Part shown: one piece after another, positions 1-8,754 of the stretch
Numbering within the stretch: the first letter of the stretch is position 1
Layout: the number at the start of each line of letters is the position of its first letter
Assembly (NCBI GenBank): GCA_030715135.1
Contig: JAUYVH010000004.1
Location: 124,001 to 188,000, forward strand
Direction of reading: 5' to 3'
DNA from: Keguizhuia sedimenti
GTDB lineage: Bacteria > Pseudomonadota > Gammaproteobacteria > Burkholderiales > Burkholderiaceae_D
Length of the DNA stretch: 64,000 nt
Program-made: the position numbers and the translations under genes
Notes under the pieces: generated by a model
The model's input: the letters and a program-made list of their open reading frames with translations, nothing else
Database searches by the model: none
Told to the model about the DNA's origin: nothing

Positions 1-62
1 CCTGAGCTCTTTACACGGGCATAACTGGCAAACTCATTAACGATTGCTGGAAGGCAGACCAA

Positions 63-1823
63 ATGCGCGTTACAGAAGACTCTCGTAATTCCAAGGGCGT
101 TTCGCTACCAGCTCCCCAGGATAAACATTCGGGTCTGCCCTATGGATTGAAGCGGACCTTGAAAGATACTTTTGGCTTGACCGAGCTGCGCCCGGGCCAG
201 CGTGCCGTCATCGACAGCGTACTGGACGGGCACAATACCTTGGCAATCATGCCTACCGGAAGCGGAAAGTCGCTCTGTTATCAGTTGCCGGCACTGCGAA
301 TGCCGGGAATGACAATTGTCGTGTCACCGCTGATCGCTCTTATGAAGGACCAGGCAGAGAAGCTGGAGGATATCGGAGTCGATACGGCACAGCTCAACAG
401 CACCTTGAACGTCGAAGAAGAAAAAACTGCACTTGAAGACGTTGAGCAGGAAAACAAGGAAATCGTGTTTGTGACTCCTGAGCGCCTTGCGACGCCGGAA
501 TTCCTGAGCACATTACGGCAGGGGAAAATCGACTTGCTCGTCATCGACGAGGCACATTGCATTTCCAAATGGGGGCATGATTTCAGGCCCTCCTATCTCA
601 TGTTGCAGGGAGCGCTTCAGTCTCTTGGACACCCACCGGTCCTGGCATTGACCGCTACCGCCACCAAAGAAGTCATCGAGGATATCGCACACCAGCTTGG
701 CATCGCCGATATGAGGATAGTCAATACAGGTATTTATCGGCCGAACCTGCATTACAGCGTTGTTCACGCCACCAGCGAAGAAGAGAAAATTAAACTGGCT
801 GTTGAAATCGTACAAAACTCCGATGGATGCGGAATTATCTATGCGGCCACGATTAGAACCGCCGAACAGATCCATGCCGCATTACTGCACGCGGGCGAGA
901 ATCCGTCCATCTACCATGGACAAATGCCGACCAAGCAAAGAACCTGTAATCAGGATCTCTTTATGGAAGGACACAGCCGAATCATGGTGGCAACAAATGC
1001 TTTCGGCATGGGAATCGACAAGCCCGACATTCGCTTTGTTTTGCATTTTCATATCCCCGCCAGCCTGGAGGCCTATTACCAGGAATCGGGACGTGCCGGA
1101 CGCGACGGCCAAAACGCGGCATGCATCCTTCTTTACCATACAGGCGACAAACGCGTGCAGCAATTTTTCCTGGCGAAGCATTATCCCGACGCATCTGCGA
1201 TTGCACCCGTCTATTCAGTTCTGAAAACATTGGCTAGCCATGAAGAGGCTGTTTCCATTTCAGCGCTTCATAAAGAGCTGGAACAAGATTATTCCCTCTT
1301 GAAGCTCCAGGTGATTCTTAAGCTGCTTATCGACGGAGGTATCGCTGACCAGAACGATGCGCTCGAATACCGTGTCCTGGATAAAAATGCAAAAACCTCC
1401 AAGCTGGAACAGCTGGCGGAGACCTACTCGCATAAAAAAGAGAATGACCGGAAGTCCCTGGAGCGCATGGTGTTTTATGCGCAAACCGGATTCTGTCGCT
1501 GGAAGGTGATGCTGGAGTACTTCGATGAAACTGCGGATTGGGAGCGCTGTGGAAACTGCGATAATTGCCTGCATCCTCCTGAGGAATCACTTAGCATGCC
1601 TATGGAGCTGCCTGACGAGACCTTGCGCAAGCCAGACGTCCCTGTCCAAAGAAACACTACCTTCTCGAAAGGTGAAAATGTAATGGTGCCAAAATACGGA
1701 GTCGGCCAGGTAGTGTCTTCCGAAAACGACCAGATAAAAATTGTTTTCCCCAATAGCCAGACCCGGACTTTTCTGGCCCGATATGTGAAGAAGAGCGACA
1801 AAGCTGCCGACAATTCGCAATAA
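63..1823 (+). CDS. recQ: RecQ-family ATP-dependent DNA helicase with DUF3553-like tail
   Basis: 586 aa superfamily 2 helicase that unwinds DNA 3'-5' in recombination and fork repair. Visible motifs are Walker A (PTGSGKS, 64-70), DEAH box (162-165), motif III (ALTATAT, about 195-201) and motif VI (ESGRAGRDG, 341-349). The RecQ zinc subdomain has Cys478, Cys496, Cys499 and Cys502. The usual C-terminal HRDC domain is absent. Instead residues about 537-576 (VMVPKYGVGQVV core) resemble the small DUF3553 beta domain found at the ends of some helicases. The ATG follows a GGAAGG ribosome site. The gene stands alone and ends before a strong hairpin. The family is certain; orthology to canonical RecQ is not, because a second HRDC-bearing RecQ may exist elsewhere. 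Confidence 0.9.
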   Translation: MRVTEDSRNSKGVSLPAPQDKHSGLPYGLKRTLKDTFGLTELRPGQRAVIDSVLDGHNTLAIMPTGSGKSLCYQLPALRMPGMTIVVSPLIALMKDQAEKLEDIGVDTAQLNSTLNVEEEKTALEDVEQENKEIVFVTPERLATPEFLSTLRQGKIDLLVIDEAHCISKWGHDFRPSYLMLQGALQSLGHPPVLALTATATKEVIEDIAHQLGIADMRIVNTGIYRPNLHYSVVHATSEEEKIKLAVEIVQNSDGCGIIYAATIRTAEQIHAALLHAGENPSIYHGQMPTKQRTCNQDLFMEGHSRIMVATNAFGMGIDKPDIRFVLHFHIPASLEAYYQESGRAGRDGQNAACILLYHTGDKRVQQFFLAKHYPDASAIAPVYSVLKTLASHEEAVSISALHKELEQDYSLLKLQVILKLLIDGGIADQNDALEYRVLDKNAKTSKLEQLAETYSHKKENDRKSLERMVFYAQTGFCRWKVMLEYFDETADWERCGNCDNCLHPPEESLSMPMELPDETLRKPDVPVQRNTTFSKGENVMVPKYGVGQVVSSENDQIKIVFPNSQTRTFLARYVKKSDKAADNSQ

Positions 1824-1896
1824 GCCAGGCAAACCACCGTACCGTGGTTAAAAAGCAGCGCAGTTTCGCCTTGATTATTGGACAACTTAGCGGGAT

Positions 1897-1930
1897 AAAA
1901 AGATGCCGGTTCGTTCGAACCGGCATCTTT
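1897..1930. terminator. Bidirectional intrinsic terminator between recQ and the HDAC-family gene
   Basis: A near-perfect 13 bp stem (AAAGATGCCGGTT / AACCGGCATCTTT) with a six-base loop lies between two convergent genes. It has A-rich and T-rich flanks on both sides, so it can end transcription from either strand. Confidence 0.8.
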
Positions 1931-1983
1931 GCAGTATGGGCTTGATCAGAGGTCACGTCTGCGTAAAATGCTCCAGCTGCAAA

Positions 1984-2922
1984 TCAATGATGTGCGGACA
2001 TCAATGCGCGTACATGCGCCGCCGTGCTGCTGGCCAAACCACCCAGGCTATATCCCCCTTCGAGTATTGAAACAATGCGTCCCTGGCAGGTTTCATCGGC
2101 GATTTTCATCAGTTCTTCGGTAATCCACCGGTAATCGTCATCCTGCAGATTGAGACCTGCCAATGGGTCCGAGTGATGAGCATCGAAACCTGCCGAGATA
2201 ATGATCAGTTCCGGGTTGAACTGCCTGATCGCAGGAAGCATTTCGGCTTCAATGCGCGAACGGAACAATGCCGAATCGCATCCCGGTGGCAACGGCACGT
2301 TAACGATATTATTGGCGACACCCGTTTCCTTTTTCGACCCTGTTCCGGGATAAAGAGGAGACTGATGGCTGGATGCGTAGAACAGTTCGGGACGACTATA
2401 GAACGCCGCCTGCGTTCCATTACCGTGGTGAACGTCAAAATCGATTACGGCCACACGTTCCAGCTTATGCACTTCATAAGCATAGGCTGCTGCGATCGCC
2501 GCCTGGTTGAAAATGCAGAAACCCATGGCGCGATCCGGTTCGGCGTGATGGCCGCAGGGGCGCGTCGCGCAAAATACGTTGTCGGCTTCGCGATTCATGA
2601 CAGCATCGACGCCAGCGCATGCAGCTCCCACGCAGCGCATGACTGCCTCCCATGAACCGGGAGACATGACCGTATCACCTGCGTCCAGTGCTACGTACCC
2701 ATTTTTGGGAACATTATGTTCTACCTGATCAACGAAATCCGGATCATGGATCAATACCACCTGATCACGCGTTCCCATGGGAGCGTCCCGCCACTCGAGC
2801 GAGGAAAATTCAGGCCCCTGCAGGGCACTCAGCACCGCCTTCAGCCGCTCCGGAGATTCAGGATGGCTCGGGCCTGGACGATGCTCAAAGCATGCGGAAT
2901 GGGAATAAATAAGTGTTGTCAT
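1984..2922 (-). CDS. Histone deacetylase family protein (class II HDAC-like deacetylase)
   Basis: 312 aa zinc-dependent amidohydrolase. Bacterial members deacetylate acetylpolyamines, acetoin-related or protein lysine substrates; the substrate here is unknown. Family signatures are present: RPCGHHAEPD (121-130, catalytic His125-His126), DFDVHHGNGTQ (161-171, metal ligands Asp163 and His165), SAGFDAHHSDPLAGL (243-257, Asp247 metal ligand) and EGGYSL (288-293). It is full length for the single-domain class. It is monocistronic and convergent with recQ. A candidate promoter (TTGATC, 16 bases, TATTAA) lies about 40 bases upstream of the ATG. Confidence 0.9.
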   Translation of the reverse strand: MTTLIYSHSACFEHRPGPSHPESPERLKAVLSALQGPEFSSLEWRDAPMGTRDQVVLIHDPDFVDQVEHNVPKNGYVALDAGDTVMSPGSWEAVMRCVGAACAGVDAVMNREADNVFCATRPCGHHAEPDRAMGFCIFNQAAIAAAYAYEVHKLERVAVIDFDVHHGNGTQAAFYSRPELFYASSHQSPLYPGTGSKKETGVANNIVNVPLPPGCDSALFRSRIEAEMLPAIRQFNPELIIISAGFDAHHSDPLAGLNLQDDDYRWITEELMKIADETCQGRIVSILEGGYSLGGLASSTAAHVRALMSAHH

Positions 2923-3252
2923 AATATGTTCTTTCGCCTATTCGTAGCGTCTAGCTTCCATTTAATAAGATATCTATAAAACAGATCAATATATTGAATA
3001 TATTATAAAGTACGAACGGAATCCCGATAAATCATGCGTAAATTATGCGGATCCGCGTTGAACGATTTCTCAACTATTAATGTGCTTCGAGGGCTTCCTG
3101 AAACCCTGCACGCGCATCAACAACACGTTCGGTTCAATCCAATTTTCTGCTTAGCCTGTTAAAATTTGCTCAACTTGAGAGTTTTGATGAGTTAGTTTGC
3201 GGTTTCCCTGACCACATGAATGGTCCTGCTTATCCACAATAAGGAATAACAA
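2923..3252. other. 330-base divergent intergenic region
   Basis: AT-rich region between two divergent genes, so it should hold both promoters. On the minus strand TTGATC (2984-2989) and TATTAA (2962-2967), 16 bases apart, are a plausible promoter for the HDAC-family gene. A run of TATA-like repeats lies at about 2990-3010. On the plus strand an AAGGA ribosome site sits just before the CopD-like gene. No small gene or structured RNA was recognised. Confidence 0.4.
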
Positions 3253-3699
3253 ATGTTCTTAGCACGGTTTCTGCATATAGTAGGGTTCACAATCTGGGTC
3301 GGCGGAATGTTCTTTGCCTATATGTCGCTGCGTCCGATTGCAGCGTCGCGGCTTGAACCAGAAATGCGTTTGCGGCTATGGGAAGGCGTACTTGAAAAAT
3401 TTTTCTTTTGGGTATGGATTTCGGTTGCGGCGATTCTCTTTAGCGGAATCTATATGATGGCTCAAATCGGACGACCGCCAGCCTATGTATCGCTAATGTT
3501 CGTCATCGGCATCATCATGATGGCAATTTTCGCCCATGTATTTTTTGCACCGTTCAAGCGATTAAGAAATGCGGTGGCGGAAAACGATTGGCAAAAGGGA
3601 TCTGCTGCCCTTTCTCAAATTCGCACTCTCGTTGGAATTAATCTTATCCTAGGTTTCGTGACCATCGCTGCCGGCTCCTTGGGCAGGATAATGGGGTAG
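3253..3699 (+). CDS. CopD-family four-helix membrane protein
   Basis: 148 aa integral inner-membrane protein with four predicted hydrophobic helices. The first carries the pattern HIVGFTIWVGGMFFAY (residues 8-23), with the His and Trp-Gly-Gly typical of the CopD/YdgC-like superfamily. CopD relatives are linked to copper handling or haem-containing membrane complexes, but no function can be assigned here and no copper gene is adjacent. The ATG follows AAGGAATAAC. It is monocistronic. The superfamily is reasonably sure and the substrate unknown. Confidence 0.75.
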   Translation: MFLARFLHIVGFTIWVGGMFFAYMSLRPIAASRLEPEMRLRLWEGVLEKFFFWVWISVAAILFSGIYMMAQIGRPPAYVSLMFVIGIIMMAIFAHVFFAPFKRLRNAVAENDWQKGSAALSQIRTLVGINLILGFVTIAAGSLGRIMG

Positions 3700-3820
3700 C
3701 CTGAGGTTGACGCACCAGACTTGACAGTATGGTGCTCACGAAACTTCGGCGTTTTCGACAAATGCAAAGGCGTTGATGCTGACTCTCATCCTTAAACAGG
3801 ATAAGTCCGCAGCAGGCAGG

Positions 3821-4075
3821 CTAATGAATATCTTCACTCGTGACGAAAACAGGGCTGACTCCTGCACGTATCAAGCGTTCGGCAGCAGCGTAAATTTTCG
3901 TCTGTCCTCTGTCAAAAGGAGATGAATTGGTTGCTACATCTTCGACTATGCCAAAGTGATCTTTCAGTGCATCCATGCTGATACTGCAGATTACGGATTT
4001 TCCATCCACTAGGGCTTCGAACATTAGCCCCCCGTCTGCCATCGGGATTTTTCTGCCAGTAAATTGAATATCCAT
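3821..4075 (-). CDS. DUF1488 family small protein
   Basis: 84 aa soluble protein resembling DUF1488, a family of short uncharacterised proteobacterial proteins. The cue is the central stretch CSISMDALKDHFG (residues about 31-43), where a conserved SxxALxDHFG pattern is typical, followed by a basic region and a C-terminal VTSEDI. The start follows an AGAGAG ribosome site. It is a single gene downstream of the CopD-like gene on the opposite strand. Function is unknown. Confidence 0.7.
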   Translation of the reverse strand: MDIQFTGRKIPMADGGLMFEALVDGKSVICSISMDALKDHFGIVEDVATNSSPFDRGQTKIYAAAERLIRAGVSPVFVTSEDIH

Positions 4076-4256
4076 AATCGCTCTCTAGAAAAAACAATAT
4101 GTTAACATTTTTAGCGATATGGCTTCCATCAAATACTCATGGAGAGAATTTAACTACATGAACATAAATATAGGGATTGCCGATTAGTTTCTTGCCCGTA
4201 CAAACCGTTCTCTACAGCCATTTTTTAACGCCCCAAATTCTTTATTAACTGCTTAC

Positions 4257-4285
4257 TTCCCAAAAAGTTTTAGCGCTGTTATAAT
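4257..4285 (+). promoter_or_regulatory. Probable sigma-70 promoter of tRNA-Arg
   Basis: TTCCCA (4257-4262), a 17-base spacer and a perfect TATAAT (4280-4285) lie 10 bases before the mature 5' end of tRNA-Arg. The -10 is consensus; the -35 matches four of six positions. Confidence 0.55.
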
Positions 4286-4295
4286 TGCGGCTTAC

Positions 4296-4372
4296 GCGGC
4301 TGTAGCTCAGCTGGATAGAGTACTTGGCTACGAACCAAGGGGTCGTGGGTTCGATTCCTGCCAGCCGCACCA
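4296..4372 (+). tRNA. tRNA-Arg (anticodon ACG)
   Basis: 77-base tRNA with encoded CCA. The acceptor stem GCGGCTG/CAGCCGC is perfect, the D-loop has TAGCTCAGCTGGATAGAG, the anticodon stem is CTTGG/CCAAG with loop CTACGAA (anticodon ACG at 4330-4332), and the T-arm is GTGGGTTCGATTCCTGC. A34 is expected to be modified to inosine to read CGN codons. Confidence 0.98.
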
Positions 4373-4379
4373 TCAATAC

Positions 4380-4416
4380 AAAAACGGATTAGCGCCACAA
4401 GCACTAATCCGTTTTT
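4380..4416 (+). terminator. Intrinsic terminator of tRNA-Arg
   Basis: A 13 bp stem AAAAACGGATTAG/CTAATCCGTTTTT with an 11-base loop ends in a T-run, starting eight bases after the tRNA CCA. Confidence 0.9.
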
Positions 4417-4582
4417 CTTTGTAGCGTCCGGTTCCGTCCGTGAAGGGTCGCTTAATCTTCAGCTTGCGCCCATTTCCTTCCGCCTGAAAATCTCTCTCGG
4501 ATAAGCAAGCTTAATCCCGGCAATATACTGGCAATGTGCCGCCGATCCTGCCATACGGTTTCACGCCAGGATCCGGCAAGGT

Positions 4583-6397
4583 CTATTTTTCATTGTTTAT
4601 AACTACGGGTTCCGTGTATTCACCGGGAGGAGGATTCCTCAAATAACGGGTCGCTCTCGCAATCTGTTCCAAAGGTACCTTGGGCGTCCGGTCAGCATAG
4701 AGCAAGCCATTGGCTTCCTGGAAGGTATCCGCAAACTGCGTATAACAGTATCCGCTGAAAATGGTGGTGTTGTTGACCACTTCCAGAAGTCGCGCATAAT
4801 TTCGAAGCAAGTCGTCTTCCGTTGCAACTTTTGAATATCCCCAGTCTTTTTTCGCGTTTGGATTCGAACTTTTACTGAAGGCGATGCCGCCGAATTCAGT
4901 CAGCATGATTGGCTGGCCTCTATGGGGATAGCCGTCGAGCGTAAGGATCCGCCCGCCTGGACGCCGTCTATCGAACAGTTCCTGCGTTTGCGACGCCGAA
5001 CCATACCGGGATAACAGTCCGTCCGGATTGGCATCATAGTCGTGGATGCCGAGAATATCGGTGGCAGAGGCCTCCCAACCGTCATTGCCAATGACCGGCC
5101 GCGTCGAGTCCAGCGTGCGGGTCATGTGATACAGGGCTTCCACGGCGTTGCGATGGGCCTGCATCGAAGTAAGATTGGGCACACCCCATGATTCGTTAAA
5201 TGGCACCCATACGATAATGCAGGGATGACTGTAGTCACGGTCGATTACTTCAATCCATTCCCGCACCAGCCGTGTAACGGCCTGAGCGCTGAAACGATAG
5301 GCCGACGGCATTTCTTCCCATACCATCAAGCCAAGCTTGTCTGCCCAATACAGATAACGCGGGTTTTCGATCTTCTGATGCTTCCTTACTCCGTTGAAGC
5401 CCATTGCCTTGGCCAGCTCCACGTCGCGGCGCAATGCTTCGTCCGATGGTGCCGTCATCAAGGTATCGTCCCAGTACCCTTGGTCCAGCACGAGGCGCAA
5501 CTGGTATGGGCGTCCATTCAGCATGAAGCGATCGCGGCTGATTGCAACCGAGCGCAATGCCGTATATGAGCGCACCCGATCCAGGATACGGTCGCCCTGC
5601 CACAGCGTGACTTCCGCGTCCAGCAAAGTCGGGCGCTCCGGGCTCCATAACAATTCGTTGCGGGAATCGTCGATTCCCGGATCGGACAATGCGATTTTTC
5701 GATGAGCTTCTCCACCGATCACCTTGTACCGATCGTCAGCCAATACTTTATGGTCGTGCGTAATTTTTACTTCGACCGTCAACTCGCCTTCTTGCGGCCC
5801 GGCCACCATTGCTTCGCAACCGATCTCGAATCCATCGAAATGCGGGGTCCAGCGCAATTTCTGTATATATGTAATGGGAACACGTTCAAGCCAGACGGTT
5901 TGCCAGATGCCTGTCGTACGCGGATACCAGATGGAATGCGCATCCAACTGCCAATCCTGCTTTCCGCGTGGTTTGGCAAGATCGAACGGATCGTCTTCGG
6001 CAAGGACCGTAACAACCTGCTGACCTGACGCTTTCAGCGCATGAGTAATTTCCGCAGCAAATGGTGTATGCCCTCCTTCATGCTCCACGACGAGCAGCCC
6101 ATTCACCCAGACCCGCGCCCGGTAGTCCACGGCGCCAAAATGCAGAAATACTCGATCGCCTTCCGGCTTGATATCGAAATCCCGTTCATACCAGCACGCA
6201 TGGTGAAATCCCCTGTCCCCTACGCCGCTGGTCTTGGACTCGGGTGGATAGGGCACCTTGATTTCATGCGTCCACTGAATCTGATCTGAGGGATGGTCAA
6301 ATTCTCTTTTGTTGTCAAAGGTAAATTTCCATATACCATCAAGCGATTGCCAGTGCTCGCGCACCAATTGGGGACGTGGATATACGGTATCTGCCAT
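4583..6397 (-). CDS. Glycoside hydrolase family 2 (beta-galactosidase/beta-glucuronidase-like)
   Basis: 604 aa enzyme expected to hydrolyse a beta-glycoside. Domain order fits GH2: an N-terminal jelly-roll sugar-binding domain (about 10-175), an immunoglobulin-like domain (about 175-280) and a TIM barrel (about 285-590). The acid/base Glu is in FNESWG (Glu402) and the likely nucleophile is Glu501 in LTEFGG. No signal peptide is seen, so it is probably cytoplasmic. I chose the ATG preceded by AGGGAG rather than a start 23 codons upstream. It lies 146 bases downstream of the GH1-RmlD gene on the same strand, which suggests co-transcription. Substrate cannot be told from sequence. Confidence 0.88.
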   Translation of the reverse strand: MADTVYPRPQLVREHWQSLDGIWKFTFDNKREFDHPSDQIQWTHEIKVPYPPESKTSGVGDRGFHHACWYERDFDIKPEGDRVFLHFGAVDYRARVWVNGLLVVEHEGGHTPFAAEITHALKASGQQVVTVLAEDDPFDLAKPRGKQDWQLDAHSIWYPRTTGIWQTVWLERVPITYIQKLRWTPHFDGFEIGCEAMVAGPQEGELTVEVKITHDHKVLADDRYKVIGGEAHRKIALSDPGIDDSRNELLWSPERPTLLDAEVTLWQGDRILDRVRSYTALRSVAISRDRFMLNGRPYQLRLVLDQGYWDDTLMTAPSDEALRRDVELAKAMGFNGVRKHQKIENPRYLYWADKLGLMVWEEMPSAYRFSAQAVTRLVREWIEVIDRDYSHPCIIVWVPFNESWGVPNLTSMQAHRNAVEALYHMTRTLDSTRPVIGNDGWEASATDILGIHDYDANPDGLLSRYGSASQTQELFDRRRPGGRILTLDGYPHRGQPIMLTEFGGIAFSKSSNPNAKKDWGYSKVATEDDLLRNYARLLEVVNNTTIFSGYCYTQFADTFQEANGLLYADRTPKVPLEQIARATRYLRNPPPGEYTEPVVINNEK

Positions 6398-6543
6398 GTG
6401 ACTCCCTATTGATTTAATGAAGATGCCAATTTGAGTATCGCTCGAACGAGCCGTTCCCCGAGGCATGAAAAAGATTAGCCTTGAACGATCAAGGAAAATT
6501 CATGCAGGGCACCAAGGAGTCAATCCAGGCAAATATTTTTACG

Positions 6544-8754
6544 CTAACCCATTGCGATTGTTGGCATGGATTCCGATCTCCACGAAACCGTACTTTCCCG
6601 CAGGAATCGTTGGATCGCGCTTTCAAGTGGAGGCATGATCAATCCCCGTTCGCTGCCAAGTGCGGTCAGTCGCGTATTATCATCTTCGATCCTGACCAGG
6701 AGATCCGTCGACACTCCCGCTTCCTGCGCCACCTTGAAGGCCAGCCCGTGCCATGAAATTGCATCTTGATTTGCAAGATGCCAGACGCCGGTTTCGCCGT
6801 CGATCAAGAGATCCAGGGTTGCATGCACCAAGTCCGGAACATAGGTCGGCGATACCAGAACGCTGTCGTTTGCGTGGAAATGAAGTCCAGCCGATAAATC
6901 CCGCAATACGGCGTGCACGAAACTGTACCGGTCCCATGGTCCGAAAAATGCGCTCGTTCGGATGACCAGGGACTTCTTCCATACTGCCAGAACACGCGCC
7001 TCCGCATCTGCCTTGCTGCCTCCATATACGCAACTGGGGCGAACCGGGTCGCTTTCGACATATGCGCGGCCGCACTCTCCATCGAATACAAGATCTGAGG
7101 AAAACGTAACAAACGGAATCTCAAGTCTCGCACAGGCTCTTGCGAGATTTTCCGGGCCGAGCGCGTTTTCCTTATAGCAGCGCTCTGCATTATTTTCCGC
7201 TTCCGCCACGCGTACAAATCCGGCGGTATTGATCACTGCCCAAGGCCGATAGCGGCTCAGTACGTTTTCAACCGCTATCGGATCAGTGATGTCCATTTCC
7301 GAACGCTTGAGCAAGTCATGATCCAGTCCGCGATGCTGGCAAATTCGCGAAAAGGCGTGACCAAGTGTTCCGGTAGCTCCAGTGATCAACAATCTCCTTG
7401 GTGCGCCGATTAAACGCGGAATCCCGCTACGCGCCGGAGGCCGGTAATACCGTTCATCCCGTTTCCACCATCCATGCCGATCCAGCACGGGATGATCGAA
7501 GTTTCCTGTCGAGGCCAACGAAGCGGTCGCCGTCGCCAACGCAGTCGCGCGTGGTTCGGCGCTACGGATATCGAATACGCCCGGCTCGTAAAACCCGTTC
7601 TGCTGCGTCAAGAGGGTATTCCAGTCAGTTGCTCCGAACATGGACCATACTGTGACAGCACGAATGTCGGCTCCTTCGGATTTCAGTTTCAGGGCCGATT
7701 TCCAGACTTCCATGAGCCAGCGTAGCTGTTCATCCCGCGAGCAGCCATGATGTGCTTCCGTTACAGCCATCGGCAATCGGTATCGTTCCCAGGCTTCCTT
7801 TAAGCGAGCATAGGGTCCGATCTGATCGTGAGGCAAATCGACCCGCACCGCTTCCACATCTGCATACTGATGCCTTCCGTTTCCGGCATGATGATAGTGT
7901 GGATAATGTTCCAGGCGATGATCAAGAAAACGTTCGCTTGTCAGGTAATGGTTGATTCCAAGAATATCCGGAACACAGGGATTTTCCAGAAAGAAGAGCA
8001 ACTCGCGTTCATCGATTTCTTCAGCCAGAAATTTTTTATACCATGGATGGCGCTGATCAATACGTCCACACAGCAAATCAAAACTTAGCCAGCGACGTTC
8101 GTTCTCGTAATCCGCCTGGTACTGCAACAGAGGAGTACTGAAGATCTTTCCCAGGTCGTCAGTCTGTACAAGCTTTGCTTCCGGAATCACCCGGCGGATC
8201 GCCTTCATGGAAAGCACTACTGCTCGGCACTGGTGAATCAATGCCTGCATGAAGGTGCGCACATTTTGACCATGTGGATACCAATGCCCATACAGACCGC
8301 TGAAACGTGCTGTCGTGAGCGGCTCATTAACGGGTGTAAAAAACCTGATCCACGGATATCTTAACGCCACCTTTTCGGCATGCTTTGCCAAAAGATCGGG
8401 AAATGCGGGATCGAGCAGGCTGGTATACCTAGGTCCGCTTCCGTGATGTATTAATCCGGCAATTGGATCAATTTCCAGGTTTCGCAACGCATGCAGGCGT
8501 TCGTCGTGCCACTGCCAGTTTTCCTGAGCAGGATCCTCGGGCGATACGCATTCCCAAAGAATCGGATAGCGCAAAGTGCGAATGCCAAGCGATGCTACTT
8601 GCTCAAGATCCGACGATCTGTAAAAGTGTCCTGTTTCCTTAATTTGATTCCGGAACACATCACCGATTCGCGCGACTGTGCATTCCAGGCCGCCCCATAT
8701 TTGCAGCCTTGCAGACTCCTTGCTTTCTTTGACAGAATGTTCGAAAAAACCCAT
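6544..8754 (-). CDS. Fusion protein: GH1-like glycosidase domain plus RmlD-like sugar-nucleotide reductase domain
   Basis: 736 aa two-domain protein. Residues about 15-430 resemble a GH1 beta-glycosidase barrel with FFTPVNEP (acid/base Glu144), GINHY (266-270) and MAVTEAHHG (probable nucleophile Glu333). Residues about 453-730 are an extended short-chain reductase of the RmlD (dTDP-4-dehydrorhamnose reductase) type, with nucleotide-binding GATGTLG (459-465), SSDLVFDGE (552-560) and catalytic Tyr577/Lys581 in YGGSK. The open frame is unbroken across the junction, so this is a genuine fusion. The ATG lacks a good ribosome site. No rmlABC genes are nearby. Reaction and substrate are unknown; coupling deoxysugar synthesis with glycoside cleavage is only a guess. 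Confidence 0.85.
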   Translation of the reverse strand: MGFFEHSVKESKESARLQIWGGLECTVARIGDVFRNQIKETGHFYRSSDLEQVASLGIRTLRYPILWECVSPEDPAQENWQWHDERLHALRNLEIDPIAGLIHHGSGPRYTSLLDPAFPDLLAKHAEKVALRYPWIRFFTPVNEPLTTARFSGLYGHWYPHGQNVRTFMQALIHQCRAVVLSMKAIRRVIPEAKLVQTDDLGKIFSTPLLQYQADYENERRWLSFDLLCGRIDQRHPWYKKFLAEEIDERELLFFLENPCVPDILGINHYLTSERFLDHRLEHYPHYHHAGNGRHQYADVEAVRVDLPHDQIGPYARLKEAWERYRLPMAVTEAHHGCSRDEQLRWLMEVWKSALKLKSEGADIRAVTVWSMFGATDWNTLLTQQNGFYEPGVFDIRSAEPRATALATATASLASTGNFDHPVLDRHGWWKRDERYYRPPARSGIPRLIGAPRRLLITGATGTLGHAFSRICQHRGLDHDLLKRSEMDITDPIAVENVLSRYRPWAVINTAGFVRVAEAENNAERCYKENALGPENLARACARLEIPFVTFSSDLVFDGECGRAYVESDPVRPSCVYGGSKADAEARVLAVWKKSLVIRTSAFFGPWDRYSFVHAVLRDLSAGLHFHANDSVLVSPTYVPDLVHATLDLLIDGETGVWHLANQDAISWHGLAFKVAQEAGVSTDLLVRIEDDNTRLTALGSERGLIMPPLESAIQRFLRESTVSWRSESMPTIAMG

